DNA of 64,000 bases from Apostichopus japonicus (taxonomy: Eukaryota > Echinodermata > Holothuroidea > Aspidochirotida > Stichopodidae): positions 31,404,501-31,468,500 of the forward strand of contig NC_092568.1 of NCBI RefSeq assembly GCF_037975245.1. The letters run 5' to 3'. The position numbers and the translations under genes were made by a program. Shown here in pieces: positions 19,314 through 32,894 of this stretch (position 1 is its first letter; every line of letters starts with the position of its first letter). The notes under the pieces are model-generated. The model was given only the letters and a program-made list of their open reading frames with translations. It searched no databases and had not been told where the DNA came from.

Positions 19314-21609
19314 AAAAAAACGATGTTGATGTACGCAAACACATTTCCTGTTCTTGCGAAACAGAGCTTGTAATCACCACTTGTCCTCAGACTGCAGCAA
19401 TATAGTAGTACACGCCAACGCTATATGAAGCTATACACATATCTCCATTACTTGATATTTAACAGCGCCATCGTTTTTAAACTTCCTATTTCTCTTGCAA
19501 CGCAAAAAGTGCGGAACAACACTATATAGAAAATCATATTTTTCTTTTTTATAAGAGAAAAACAAACAAATTTTCGGGTTTTGAGGCTTGGATTTCAGAG
19601 TACACAAGTACATGTTTTGGGTACATGTTTGAGTTTGGGATGAAGAGGCTTGTTATTGTAGTACGCATGCGCGCTACATTATTGGCATTACTGGCAAAGT
19701 GAACGATACCTACATGACTGGACGTTGAAACTTCAAGTTTAATATAGTCTCTGTACATTTGTAGCTTCAGAGGCTAGCTACGTAGCCAACTTATTCTGAG
19801 CCTGCCATGGCGCTCACAAGCGCCCTCACCATGTATAAGTATACATGACTATACTCCCTGGTATATGTTGTCCGTCCAAAAAAAATAACACAATGAACAA
19901 CAGAAATTAGTTAAGTTCTTCCTACAACTGCAAGCACTCCACTTGCACTAAAATACTGCGTATTTGCAGGCAAATGCTGTTCTAGCTTACTTTGGGCTCT
20001 CACAGCTTAACTTTAACATGGTCATGATACGGAAAGTTCAAGGTGTCATGAATGGACCAACGTGTCGGCTATCTAGTGAGTGGTAGAGCTTAGCAACTTC
20101 TATGATGACTTAGCGAATTCTGCATACACATGTACATAAAAATTCTGCATAATTTGTATTTGATCCTTCCATGTGACATGATTAATTTGTCGCCTGCATC
20201 ACAACACCTTGTGACATTTGGCAGACTATTTATGGGATATCGTTATGATGCTTCCTGCTATAGTAGTAATTCAACATGTACGATATTAATAGCATACGGT
20301 ACCGTACTGATTTATCTATTAACAAGAATGAGATGTACACCATTATCAAGAAAGTCGTTTTTACTCGTGTCCAAGTCACGAGTATCTTTATAAAAAAAAT
20401 GTAACTGTAATTTACAGTAGTTCCAGTTCTTGAACATTTTAATAAATTATAGATTATTAATTTTTGATTATTAATAACTTTTGATGGCCCTTACAAATAT
20501 GTCTTATGTAATTTCATTTGCTGACTTAAAAACGGTTACAAGTAGTAGGGCTATTATTATCAGTGTTAGTATACACAACTTGCCTGGTTCAAATTCGCCG
20601 ACGGGTCCGACTTGAATCATGAATGGATTTGACCCAGTCGACAAGTACATGATTATCCAATAGGTATAGCTGAAGCCAATGTTGCAGCAGTCCCCATTGT
20701 CAAGGGTCCTCCGAGAAAACTCAAACTCAAATAATTCAAATCGTAAAACACCAACACTCTATTGTGCGGTTGAGCCTGTAAGTCTTAATTTGGAATATGC
20801 ACCTTATGATACCATGTATCTTTCCGGTGGTTGTTAACCAGACACTGTATAAGTTCATTAGTTGTTTGCAGTTACAAGGGCTATTTTTTCAATTATCGCC
20901 ATAGTTAAGTCCCATCAGGTGCCAAGTTCAACTCAACGTTTTCTTTTAATACTCAGTGGTTTTTGGTTATTTCATTACTTATAACCAACTTTATACAGGT
21001 ATTTCATCTTGTACGATCATGGGTCAGGGTCTCAGGGGAAGTTGTCATTAAGGTCAGCTCTCATGGTTTGATACAAGGTGGAGGAAGGGCGGCTAGAAGT
21101 AAAAATAAATGGTGTAATCACATTTACGATACGGTACCAAACTTATGCTCATTGGGACCATTTGTGAACGGCCATGCCAGTACAGTGATACCGAAATTTC
21201 ACCCAAACCAGCGGCTTCTCTACCAATATCGTCATTTAAATGTTTGCTTGGTGAACTTATGAAATCAGTTTGACCATTCTTAGACTTTGACTATCTATAT
21301 GTCATTTTGTATTGGCCGTTTGAGAAGGTTTCAATCTTTGTCGCCTTCCATGACGTTTCACTGGAACGAATATCCTGTAGAAAATGCTTATATGTAAGCT
21401 TCTGAAATGACTAAATGTGTTTTCAACGTGACTAACAGTGAGGTATCTTCACGATGAAACGTAAACAATAACACTACTTGTGTAACCGGATACTTTTATT
21501 TTTCCGAAGTTCACCACGATTGCTTGATCCCTTTGTAGCTACATTATACTCTCTAGTACTGATATCAACTTCTGACAAGTGAATGATAAAAAAAAGTGAG
21601 AAGAACGCA
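19314..21609. other. Intergenic, no recognised gene
   Basis: Unique AT-rich DNA. A 99-codon plus-strand frame at 20963-21262 has no motif I recognise and no splice context. Confidence 0.55.
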
Positions 21610-21787
21610 ATCGCTTCTCGGCCTTTTGGCTAAGATCATGTGTAGTATCTGTTCTCTTCGGGAATGGTGATGCACACCTGACGACTCACACAGTCACAGT
21701 CCCGATGCAAGGGGACTGGGGCTGAGAGCGGATCAGTCGTTTGGTAGTTTGGTTTTCGTGCCCAGGTTCTTTCCTGGGTGACTTTTT
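21610..21787 (+). ncRNA. U2-snRNA-headed RNA unit, copy 1
   Basis: The first 45 nt (ATCGCTTCTCGGCCTTTTGG, then CTAAGATCATGTGTAGTATC and TGTTC) equal the 5' end of metazoan U2 snRNA except for one A-to-T change. Stem-loop I and the branch-point recognition GTAGTA are intact. From about 21655 the sequence is no longer U2: the Sm site and stem-loops III/IV are missing. Instead there is TTCTC-TTC-GGGAA, a stem CAGTCCC/GGGACTG, a long-range ACGACT/AGTCGT pairing, and a terminal hairpin CCCAGG-TTCTTT-CCTGGG followed by a T run. It is either an snRNA-headed SINE or a U2-derived ncRNA. Confidence 0.75.
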
Positions 21788-21797
21788 CTTAAAAAGT

Positions 21798-21975
21798 ATC
21801 GCTTCTCGGCCTTTTGGCTAAGATCATGTGTAGTATCTGTTCCCTTTCGAGGGGAATGGTGATGCACACCTGACGATGATCACACAGTCACTGTCCCGAT
21901 GCAAGGGGACTGGGGTTGAGAGCGGAGCAGTCGTTTGGTATTTCGGTTGTCGTGCCCAGGTTCTTTCCTGGGCCA
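21798..21975 (+). ncRNA. U2-snRNA-headed RNA unit, copy 2
   Basis: A tandem copy starts 188 bp after copy 1. The first 45 nt are identical to copy 1, including the shared U2 mismatch. The 3' domain differs at scattered positions, but hairpins persist: TTCCC pairs with GGGAA where copy 1 has a TTCTC/GGGAA pairing with a G-U, and CCCAGG-TTCTTT-CCTGGG is unchanged. It ends in ACTTTTCTTAAAAA like copy 1. Confidence 0.75.
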
Positions 21976-21984
21976 CTTTTCTTA

Positions 21985-23725
21985 AAAATAAAAAACTATT
22001 TCAAATATGGTAGGATACAAAGTCAACACAAGTTAACCAACAATTAATTGACTGTGATCGGAGAAAACTATGTTACGAACATGTGAAAGCAGTTTCAATG
22101 CTCCATTGTGAATATTGTCTCGAAAAACTTTACAAATAATGCATTTTATTTGTAACAAAACGTCTAAAAAATCCAACTGTTTGTTGTCTACCATACTGCC
22201 CGGATGTGTTTCCCACGCCCCCTTTCGGTGAAGTCCCTTCGAATTATTTGATTGGCAGCTTTGAGGCACCGCCACTTCCGAACTGAGTACAGCGCGCGAA
22301 CGGTCAAACCACGAGTACATAAACACGCCTTGATAATGAGCAAGTCTGCTGTTCTACGTACGTACGTACACACGGCATCATCATCAGTTCATCACCATTT
22401 TGAAGCGAGAGCAGTTCTGTCGTGTTACAACATATTTCAAAATCTATTCATCTAAGTTTTGGATTCGTGGGATGAGAACCCGTACCAAGGATTTGGTTAC
22501 CTAGCACTTTATCAAGAACAGTTATTGGCTTCATATCTCATATCCGTCGTTTTTGTTCACGTTTGGAAACACATGGATAGCTTATGAACGTTGGGAACTT
22601 ATTTTGAAGAAGAGAGAAACCATCAGACAGGGATTTATGAACTAGCCTACACCAGAATATATTTACCAACGGATTATCATCAGTAGGTAAGTTACCCCAG
22701 ACTATATCTCTTTCTCTCTCCGTGTGTAGGGTTGAACTAGTCAACTTCTGTAGGCTAGTTATTAAAACTTACAATTTAAAAAAAAAATCGTATTACGCTC
22801 AGGGTATAACACTAACAGTAAAAGCTCCTGCAGATGTACTTGTATTAGGAATTCGTACCACGTCAGGTTTAGGGCCTAGGTCCATACGTTAGGCATACAC
22901 ATTAACAGTTCGCAAAAAGGCCCAGTCTTAATTCTACGCAGGTATCCATACATTGGTGCCAAGACAATTTTGTATTGAACCTTGAGTATTTACTTAGAGC
23001 GAATAACTAGTAGCCTATATAGGCCTAGTGTCATTATTTTCAATTGGCCTATTATTATTATTTTCAATTGCAAGCAATACAATATATGCATTATATTGCT
23101 TGCAATGTACAGGTATTCTGTATATGTTGTAAAGGCCCATGGGCCTAGTAATAGATTTAAAAGCTTATATTAACAACTATAAAATGTGGTATAAGTTTAG
23201 AAGCATAGGTAGAAAAATACATTTAGTGAAGAGGTAGACCTAGTAATGGAGTTGAATCTAGCCATTTTCGACAGTTGTCCCAGTTGTTTTGTTAAATCCA
23301 TCACTGTATATGCGCAATGCCATTTGGTAATAATGAAATAATAACATATTCTGAGACCTAGCTCATTCATAACTGTATGGTATGCTTTTTTCATTTTGCA
23401 TGAAGGATGACTGGGCCATACATTGTATGGAGCAGATATATCATTACCTAGAATGGAATTAATTATTATCTGGTGTAAATAGATTAACTTATCAAATTTG
23501 GATGATGATGATGTACCAGTAACTTGCATTAACATCTCAAAGAAGATTAGTTAAAATAAAAGAAGAGTTAATACATATGAGGTTCAACTGGCATTCATAA
23601 GAGAGGTGATGCATATTGCGGTTGTTTTCTTTATAATCGCCTGAGGCAACTCCTCCATAGAAAAAGCAATTGATTGGGATTGTTAAAGGATTCCATTATT
23701 AAAGAAAATGATATCTGATCATTAT
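21985..23725. other. Intergenic, no recognised gene
   Basis: Mixed-composition unique DNA; the 22190-22340 stretch has more CpG than its surroundings. No coding exon recognised. Confidence 0.5.
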
Positions 23726-23730
23726 TCTTG

Positions 23731-23990
23731 TATTTATTTAAACCCTCTTCATAGAGGACCTTTTATTCTTTTTCATTTACAGTTTCTTAATTTCTGTTAG
23801 TTTTAGCAGTGCATACTGCAGTATGATCTATGGTGAAGTGCTCATCATTTTTCTTGCTCATCACTCTTCTTGTTTTTATTTAAACCCTCTTCATAGAGAT
23901 CTTTTTAATCTTGTTCATTTACAGTTTCTTAATTTCTGTTAGTTTAGCAGTGCATACTACAGTGTGGTATAGATGGTAAAATGCTCATTT
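23731..23990. repeat. Imperfect tandem duplication, period about 142 bp
   Basis: TTTAAACCCTCTTCATAGAG recurs about 142 bp apart, followed in both copies by CATTTACAGTTTCTTAATTT and AGCAGTGCATACT. Divergence of several percent indicates an older duplication. Confidence 0.85.
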
Positions 23991-26900
23991 TGCCAATAAT
24001 AGTCTATTGTTTAGAACAAACTTAATCAGGTTATTTCCACATCGCACACAACCCCAAATCTCCAAACTATTCTAGGGTCACAAAAATTTGACTACCCACT
24101 ATATACAAGAATTATCTTCTGTTGCGTCTTTTTAAGCCATGGAAGTATGTCCCTATGCCTCCATAGGTAAATGGTAGTAGGAAAGAATTGTCTTTCAAAA
24201 ATGAAAGCACAGACTAATAGATGTGTACATATGTGTGTGCAATGACCATTTGTGTGCTTGTAAAAGTTTGAGTCCAATACTGATAACTTTTGTGGTGTAC
24301 TGAGTGTACAGTATATATATGCAGGGTCTTTTGAAAATATCAGTGTACAATAGCACTAGTAAGGTTAATTGTTTGTATTGAACTAAACCTGAAAATAAAC
24401 CTGTTTCTGAACAAAAACAAAACAGAAAAACAAAATGAAGAAGAAACAAAGAAAAGACTATATGAAACCTGGGGTTCCATTTTGTGCTTTGAGAAATTTT
24501 ATATATATTCTTGCCATCTTTGAACTGTTACTATATCATTCCTTGTTAATTGTTTATGAAATATCTTCCTTTTGGTCATCATCTGTTAACATGTTAATTG
24601 TTGTGGGGGGAGAGTTTTCCAGTTAGGAATCGATTCCCCTTTAAAATGTACGGTACCTTCTCTAGCACGGAGGACGTGAACACTCGTCCAACAGAAATAT
24701 CGACAGTTGTGTTTACTAATTCATTTTATAGCCCTGATGAATATGAGTGAAAGAACCTTCCATCCTTTTGTTGTTAAGCCGGCGAATGACATGATATGTG
24801 TGATATGAAATTGAATACAGAGATGTGAGGCTATCCATTCACAGGTTACATCTACTCAAGCATGAAAATTTGTGTGATTTTACTCCCTGTAGTAAACATC
24901 CTTGACACAAGGCTGTGTTATCCTTGTGGAAACCCTCGAAAATTGCGCAGTGCCCTGGATGATAGTATGTGTTGGTGATTTTATGTGGAAGATTGGAAGA
25001 TGGCTGCTTGTTAACAGTAATGTTACAGTTCATCAATTCTGGAGAGAAAGAGTGGGTGGGGGCGGGGGGACTTAGGAGACACATGAGTGTGGACTGAGTT
25101 AAATATTATACTACTGTACTATCAAGTAAAATGTGGAACAACAAATTAAAAGTTTACAAAAAAATTATAAAAACTTCATTGTATTATAACATTCTTTTTT
25201 CGGCATTAAGTTTAAGAATATTTTTTATAACATTTAGAAGTAAAACTCTGCTAACAACTTACTACTTTGCAAGGTTTTTTTTCCATTTATGAAATGTAAA
25301 ATATTGTTCATATTTTAAATTTAAAATATGACATATGTTTGAAAATTCTCAACTTTGATTTTTACATGTGTATATGGTGATAAAAAAATAGCATTATGTA
25401 GAATCACTAATTGCTCAATATTATTTGATACTTCATCAAGATCAGATGGTCTAGAAGGATGGTCTAATGCGATCAATGGCACTGACTCATCTTTTTAGTA
25501 ATATTTATAAGGTCAATTTGATAAGATTACAAACCAAGCTCACAGATATGTTTTAAGAGTAACATATAGCTGGAACTTTTAAAGTCATAAGTACATATTA
25601 CTTGTAAAAAAAGAAGGGCTCCTTTTCTGCTGGATTTTTACAAGCTTTTGATGCAGGCCTACTAGATTTGCAATCTTAGCCACTAGCAATAAATGGAAGT
25701 ACTTTAAATTGTACTGGCTAAAATAAATTTCCCCACTGGCATTTTCCTGAAATACAGCAAACATCAGTTACAGTATAGACTAATATATCCTACTATTTTG
25801 TTGATACTCTATGCATTACTTAGTATGCGGGGTTTATTTAAGGTTTGGAAATCATGATGATTTTGACTGACAGTTGAACAGATCTGGAAGTTTTAATGTT
25901 ACATAAGATGTATGTGTGAACTTATCAAAAGTAGTTTTTCATGTTGGAACTAATTGGGTCTGTGTCAAAAGTTTTAATTCAACAAATCCATCAATGAACT
26001 TGATGAGTCACTAAAATGTCTCTTAAAGTTAATTAATAGAAATCAAATTATTTTAAAAATAATTCAGATTTGTTTTATTTCTGAATGGTGGCTGCATGAT
26101 AGAATCAGATGTAAATTGAAGACAATATTAAAAATTGCAAATATTGATATTGACCTTTCATGGTCATGACACTGTAAAAATTTTGTGTCAAGCCTTTGCA
26201 TGGCAACACAGAGACGACAACCACAGTCATCGACAGGTTATTAAATGTGCACATGGGGCGAAATTTGTTTAATTCACCATCAAATTTTGATCCTGTATTA
26301 ACATTTTAACTAGCAGCATTTTGGTTTTCCTCTTTAATGCACCGATAAATTCAGATTACTTGCAAACAAGGAATCTGGTACTGATCTTGAACTGGAGGGT
26401 CTTTCCATATCTGCCATTCCTTTCAGATCATTTTCCAGCATAACTTGCAAGATGCAATCCAAATTTGAACATGCTATGTTCAGAGCAACATCTTTCTAGC
26501 TTAAGATATTTTTCCAGCTCTCAGAGCAAAACATTGCTAAGGTGTGAATTAAATTGATATCATGAAATCCATAAAAATCATTTGTAAAGCACAGACTAAG
26601 TGAAGGGTTTGTCAACTTTTAGCATTTATTCTGTAACAAATAGTCGTAGGAAATCTACTTTGTGTCAGTTTACAGAATAATTTAAAGGAAACTGCATGAA
26701 CTTTAAAATCTGTATTTGGTTCCAAAATGGAACCCCTAAGGAAGATGATACAGACCAACTGAAAACTTTATCTACAATAGTTAAAGCTTTAGGGGGATGA
26801 AACCAAAATTGTTCGGATGTGATTAACGAACCACATGCTAGAGGTATTGATTGCCGGGAATGGAATGTTCCAATTTATCGCCCTTATAGCTACTGTGTTA

Positions 26901-29900
26901 GGATATGACCATGTTTACTCACCTGTAGCCTCATGGCACATTTTCCATTCTCTTGTAGAGCAAGGTCCTCTATAGCTGTACAAAGATCTACAGAGAATTC
27001 ATCATGTTTTCATAATTATCAACTCAAATTGTACTGTACAGTATCTAGGCACGGCACCACCTCACCATTAATGTAGAACCATTCAAAACATTAGATCTAT
27101 GTAAACAGGGAATAATTTATCCAGCATCGCATCACAAAATGGTTTGGAAAACGGTCAAATTGCTGCACAAGTCTGTCTAAGGATGTGTACATCTAGATAG
27201 CTGTTTGTAGTTACTCAGGAACCATAGTATTTTATACTGTAGGAGCCAAAATTAGGAGCCTTTAAAACAGCACTGCACAATATTTGAATGTACATAAAAT
27301 TATTCCGTGTTTTCCTGGGCTGTTCTTATTTGAAACAGAGTGTAAGAGATGATACACTGTGTGGTCACACAGGTTTACACTGTAGACCTGTCATTGAGAA
27401 TTGTCACTCACAGAACATTTTTGGTTTATAAATGTATAAGATTGTTACTTTCCTTGAATTTTTGAAGCCATTATAGTTGCATCTGATTTGCCCCTGTCAA
27501 GCACAGATCCAGGCGGTTGGGGGTTGGGGGAAGTTTATCCCCCTTTTCATGTTGGCCTAATGATTTTCACCCTAAATATGCTTCAGAATGCACCTTTTCT
27601 GGGAACAGAGACATGCGAGTTGGCTCCACTGAACTCAGGGCTGTACCCTCTCCTCTTGACTATCCTGGGTCTGCATTCTTTTTCCTGTCTTTTGTGCGAG
27701 TAAGTGTTCCTTTGATGCAAATTTGAAGATGATATTAAAACTGCTATTTAAATGAAGAAAAGTAATAAAAGTAAAAGTTCCTCCCCTACAAATGTTAAAT
27801 TCATAAAGTTTCTATCATCGCTGTCTAATATTTTGGCAGGATGAAAAAAAAATTGTCACTCAGGGTTTTGCCTACATTCTACAGAATCTTGGGGAACAAA
27901 AAAGAACTGGGTGTGTCTTAGCTGACTGTGTGTGTTAAATTGTACAGCTAGTATAAAGCATACTGGACATTAATACAAACTTATGAAACCCTAAGAATGA
28001 CATAACAAGAAGCATCCACTTTGTATCTTCCATTTGGTGTTTTATAGTATATACTTAAACAAAATATGTAAGGATTATATTAAAAGGTTTCTGAAGAAGT
28101 AACATGTTGTTTGCATAAGTTCGTAACCTGAAGCAATTATCATAGACTGCAATTTGTAATGTAAAGCATGTGAGTGTACACTACTGTAAGCATTAATATT
28201 GTGTTTTACTACTGGGGAGGGGGGAGGGGGAGGGGGAAGGGAAAGAGAGAGTAAAACCAAATACCTACCCTATGTATTATTCTTTTGAGTGCCCATACAA
28301 TAAATTTGCAGTGTTATAAAAACTGGCTGAGTGGCTATAAAGTCCTTGAAATTATTTTGTTGGTTTTGTGCTTAAATACGTCGTCTGACCTATTAAACTG
28401 ACACACGGAGATGAAGGTATTACCGTATGTGCCAATGCTATCAATGGATCTATCTGCCGTCCACATCTGTGATTCATACTTTACTCCGTCATAATGAAAT
28501 AAAACGATCTTTGCAAACAGAATTCATGCTATATAAACTTAATGAATTCGTTTCATTTGGAGACTGCTGTATATTGCTCCCCATAGGATATTATTGTAAT
28601 AGCTATGCTGTATTCATGCATTCCTTCATAGTACCATATTGCATGGGCTTAGTTCGACTGTCTGCAGTCAGTTGTCTTTACTTCAATTAAAGCAGTGTAT
28701 GCTGCTTATAGAGTGTCTAGAAACTTACGAGAAGGCTAGGTCATCGTTCTGTATTGTTTATCATACCCTTAGATAGATCTATTAATAGCTATAGGCTGTC
28801 AGTATTTACCGTATTACTGGCATGTCGGCATCTAGAAAATCATTAATTTGCAAATGTCTGTTTTGATAACCTACGCAATTGAATTAAATACTGTACAGTA
28901 TGTATGTTTTAAGCAGAAGAATAAAAGAAGAAGAATATGAAATGGTAATCTGGAATCTACTTTATATGTATACTGGGTGTACACTTAAATTGTATTTATA
29001 CATTTTGGTGTTTTTGTCAGGATAATACAAACAAGTAATACATGTATACATTTTCAAGGGGAATAATTTATCTTGTATGGCATAGCAAAGTGCACTGCAA
29101 ATGGTGCAAATAGCTACAGAGTAACTGTACTATATACAGTAACTAGGACTAAATGCATAGTATTCTTACAACACAGAACAGTTGGCTGGCCCCTATTCTA
29201 TAAATATTTTATGACTGAACCCAAAATTCATGACCTTCAATAGTGTATTTATATATCTCCCATGGAATATTAATTTAGCCCTTGAATTTTGTTTAGTGCA
29301 GTAAAGTTCCTTTAGAAAAATAGACAGTTGTTGTGTACAGAAATTGGTACTTGTGTTTATACATATATATATGCAGTTAATGGTCCAGTCAAAAGTGTTA
29401 AACTTGAATATAGCTGGTGCTCAGGAGAACTTGTGAACAATTTTATCTGGTATAGCGAATGCTTAAACCATTATTAAAGTGTAAACTGTATAAACATAGC
29501 ATACAACTTACTCCACTAGTTTATAGGACTCTGATATTGATCATGTCACTAAGTATGATAATTTATTACATTTTAAATTAGCATAATTTTAATCAGGATC
29601 AATTCTAAAGGAAATCCTGGAAAAACTCTGTCGTCATCTGGTCATCATTGTAAAACATGAATTATGTATGGCGGAAGATAATTCATTAAAGTGTAACTGT
29701 TCAAGGTTTAAGTTTTTTGGTTTGTCATTAAATATTTTAGAGAATAGGGCCTACTGTAAAATGTTTTATAAGTAATTGCTAGTGATAGGTCATTGTACAA
29801 TTTAACACTTTATAGCTATTTGATAAAAATTTACATTATAATATTTTCCTATGCCACATGCAATAAATGATTCCCTTTGGAAAAATGAATATGTCATATA

Positions 29901-30508
29901 TGTTAGTCTTACTGACACATCAGATATTAATTTGTCATCAATTTGGCAGTCAGTTGCACAAATCTACTAAGCTTGAGATTATTCTTAGCACAGACAGGTT
30001 TATAGAGGCAAATATCCAAAGTTTCCTGAAATTTATACATTATTTATGGCTTTAATAAACCATATTATCACTGTTTGTTATAAAGGCAATCAGTTTTGCC
30101 TCCAAGTATACCAGAAAGCACCCGAAAAGGTCTTCGATCTATATCTAGGTACGTATCGTCAAATTTGTACATTTTTTAAAACTGCCATTTTCAGAGCATT
30201 ATTCTGCATCTGAGTATTCATGGCTCTGAGCTAAGACTACAGGTATATACTTTTGAATAAGAGGTTTGAAGGATTTGCAACTGGAAATATTTTTGGAGAC
30301 CAACTATGTACCGCACAATCTTTCTTTTTACAGTCATAGCAATTGTGGATAATTATGTAGGTGACCTTTTGAAAAGGTCCTTTTTTATCAGATCTCATGT
30401 CGGTTGAATGTCTGTAGCACAAGGTTATCATCTAGCAGGAAGAACGGAATAAAAACATGATCAAAGACACCTATGTTTGCCTGCCCCTGCAGAGATTGGT
30501 CTGTATGT
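23991..30508. other. Long AT-rich intergenic (or intronic) stretch
   Basis: No coding exon, tRNA or rRNA recognised. The G-rich segment at 27505-27670 looks like a degraded MITE (CAGATCCAGG facing CCTGGGTCTG), but without a clear target duplication. Confidence 0.5.
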
Positions 30509-30516
30509 TAGATCTG

Positions 30517-30906
30517 CATAGGCATAGGAGCCTAATTTGATTTGGGGGGGGGGGGCTGTAACGACTTGCCCTAAGAATATAAATAACCAAAATTGTTCGC
30601 GCGCTCCGTGCGCTTTCAACATCTTAATGTGCATATCATATAGGCATTCATTGGTCATTACATCACATGCCAATAACATACAATCATTTTCCGTGTTATT
30701 ACCCTTCCATATTGGTCAATTATTGGGGAAGTCGTTACAATAATAATGATAATAATAATATCAGTTTAACCATTGAAAAACACATTGCAAATTATTCTTC
30801 TTTCAGTAGGTGCCCGAAAAATAATCAGCATATTGCCTGAATTTTCACAAACAAATTTGGTTGGGAGAGTTACAGCCCCCCCGCCCTCCCGCCTCCTACG
30901 CCTGTG
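30517..30906. mobile_element. 390-bp MITE with perfect 8-bp target duplication (hAT-type)
   Basis: The left end CATAGGCATAGGAGCC and the right end GCCTCCTACGCCTGTG form imperfect inverted repeats. They are flanked by identical TAGATCTG at 30509-30516 and 30907-30914. The 8-bp duplication suggests hAT mobilisation. The interior has no transposase. A truncated relative lies at 16625. Confidence 0.9.
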
Positions 30907-30914
30907 TAGATCTG

Positions 30915-32769
30915 TGATATTTAGTTACTGTACATACAACTCTGTCTCCACGGCTTATAGGAGAGATGTGTGTATATATTGATCTCCGCAAATTACTGAA
31001 TTCATCACTGAAGTGATTCCCACCAGGAATGTCTCTATTTTAGGTGGTTCGTAATCTGAAAACAGAAACTTTTAACATACGCTGTTCTTATGTTAGCTAT
31101 CACTGCACATGGTCAAGCTGTGTTACTCAGTGAATTTTTGTTCTTGGAGACACAGGTTAATAGCTTATAGTGTTGTTTAAATATAAGCCCCACTGAAGGA
31201 AGAGGCCCTGTTTAAGTACCAAGTGTTGGGTTACCAACAGCTGTGAGCAATTAATCACAGTTTCACAGAGTTGTCTACAGTTTGTATAACATGAATTGAA
31301 GTGAATGAGAGGAAATATGTGACCTTGTTAACTTGTAGAATTCATGAATATATACACTGTCAGCTTAACAGAACTGCAAGATGACTTTATGTCGATCGTT
31401 CAAGATAGTAGTGAGTACTCTGATAATAATTATAGTTAAAAATGTGGTTCATGCTCCCAGGTGGGTGTCCTGTCCTGTATACATGCTGGGAGTTGTAACA
31501 CAGCCAAAATAAACAGCTTGCTGCTTTAAGCCATAAGCTGTACATATTTTTCAAAATCTGTCAGAATTGTCAATATTTGCATTAACTTTTTGACATTTGA
31601 AATTAGGACAAATATGATGACGTAATTACTACATTTTTTTTACTTGATAGTGCTCACGAATGTTTAGATCGCTCATTTTACCTATCATGTTAAAAAGCTC
31701 ATATCTTGATCTGGTTCTGTCTGTGATGTCCTTCTTTAAATGATGTATCTTTCTTCGACAACAGTTGTGCTCGTTGTGCAACGTAGAGGCCTAGCCGTGA
31801 AATCTGTAATGAAGAAACTAAGAAGCCCCAGCGCCGACTCACATATGTACCGTACTTACGCTTCCAGAAACTAATGTATCATGCATGATTTGTGCTATAA
31901 TGTTGCCAACAGATATACCAAGGCCTGACAATTCGGTCATGAGGCCTATTTTGGATCTTTAACAATCTACTTAATACTCATTTAGGCTTTAAAATAGCTT
32001 AAGGGTAGCTTGACAGAAATTAACTCAAGGTTGAGTTGCCAGGAATATATGCAATCTGTATGTACAGTGAATATAGCGTTGGACTAGATTTGCCTCGCTT
32101 CAAAAGAAATATGTATGAAAATGGACACCATAATTGTCTTTCAGTATTGTGCAAGAAGTGACATTTACATCGAAATGTTATCAGAATGTTTTAAGAATTC
32201 TTGATAAATATCATGACAGAGAATCTTGCAATGAAAGATGTGAAATATCAGACTGTTGGAAATGTCAGACCATGCAGGCAACAACTTGATTACCATAGTA
32301 ACTAGAGATGTTTAAAAAACATTTGGTCTTTATCTAAGATGGCTCTCAGCACATTTTATTAATATTCAAAAACAAAAATTTGTTTCAATTATCACAGAGC
32401 TGTCATGATTCATGAGAACATGTCGGTATTCATTGTTCTGATAAGAGCTTTTCTGAATATCCCAGAGACACCAAGATTCAATGTGTCTCTGTAGTGTCGA
32501 TGTACATAGACCATACTGTACTCTGCAAACTTGTATTCATAAATTATACACACACTGCAATACATGTATGTCCACTTTTTGTGATGGGGGGGGGGGGGTT
32601 GAAGGAAATGAATTTTAATAATGATGTTTTGTTTGAACTTCATTTTCAGAATTTGTTTAGATATTTGCAAAAGGTAGGGTGGCAGGGGATTCCAGGGGAA
32701 GGGGGTCAGCAAATTTTCATAACTTCCCTCGACTGATTAAGATAGGGGCCTGATCTTAATTGGAAGGAC
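30915..32769. other. Intergenic, no recognised gene
   Basis: AT-rich unique DNA. A run of 13 G occurs at 32586-32598. Confidence 0.5.
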
Positions 32770-32894
32770 CAGTGGCAAATCAATGATTTTATAAAGGAGG
32801 GGATACTGCCCTAAGGTCTTGAAGCCAACTACCATGATGGGAGGTGTTACGTCATGTCCCCACACCCCACCCTCCCTCTTGGGTCATGCCACTG
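32770..32894. mobile_element. Short element with CAGTGGC terminal inverted repeats
   Basis: CAGTGGCAAATCAATGATTT at the left faces GGTCATGCCACTG at the right. CAGTGGC-type ends are common in hAT MITEs, but no target duplication is visible. The interior resembles the repeats at 60216 and 60451. Confidence 0.45.

Noticed and set aside
20963-21262. 99-codon plus-strand frame as a coding exon
   Set aside because: No motif, no homology recognised and no flanking splice pattern; length is within chance expectation for 64 kb.
21610-21975. Calling the two units plain U2 snRNA genes
   Set aside because: Only the first 45 nt are U2; the Sm site and 3' stem-loops are absent, and 188-bp spacing leaves little room for a separate snRNA promoter for copy 2.
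27501-27675. MITE with CAGATCCAGG ends
   Set aside because: The facing CCTGGGTCTG is only a partial match, and no target duplication could be found.
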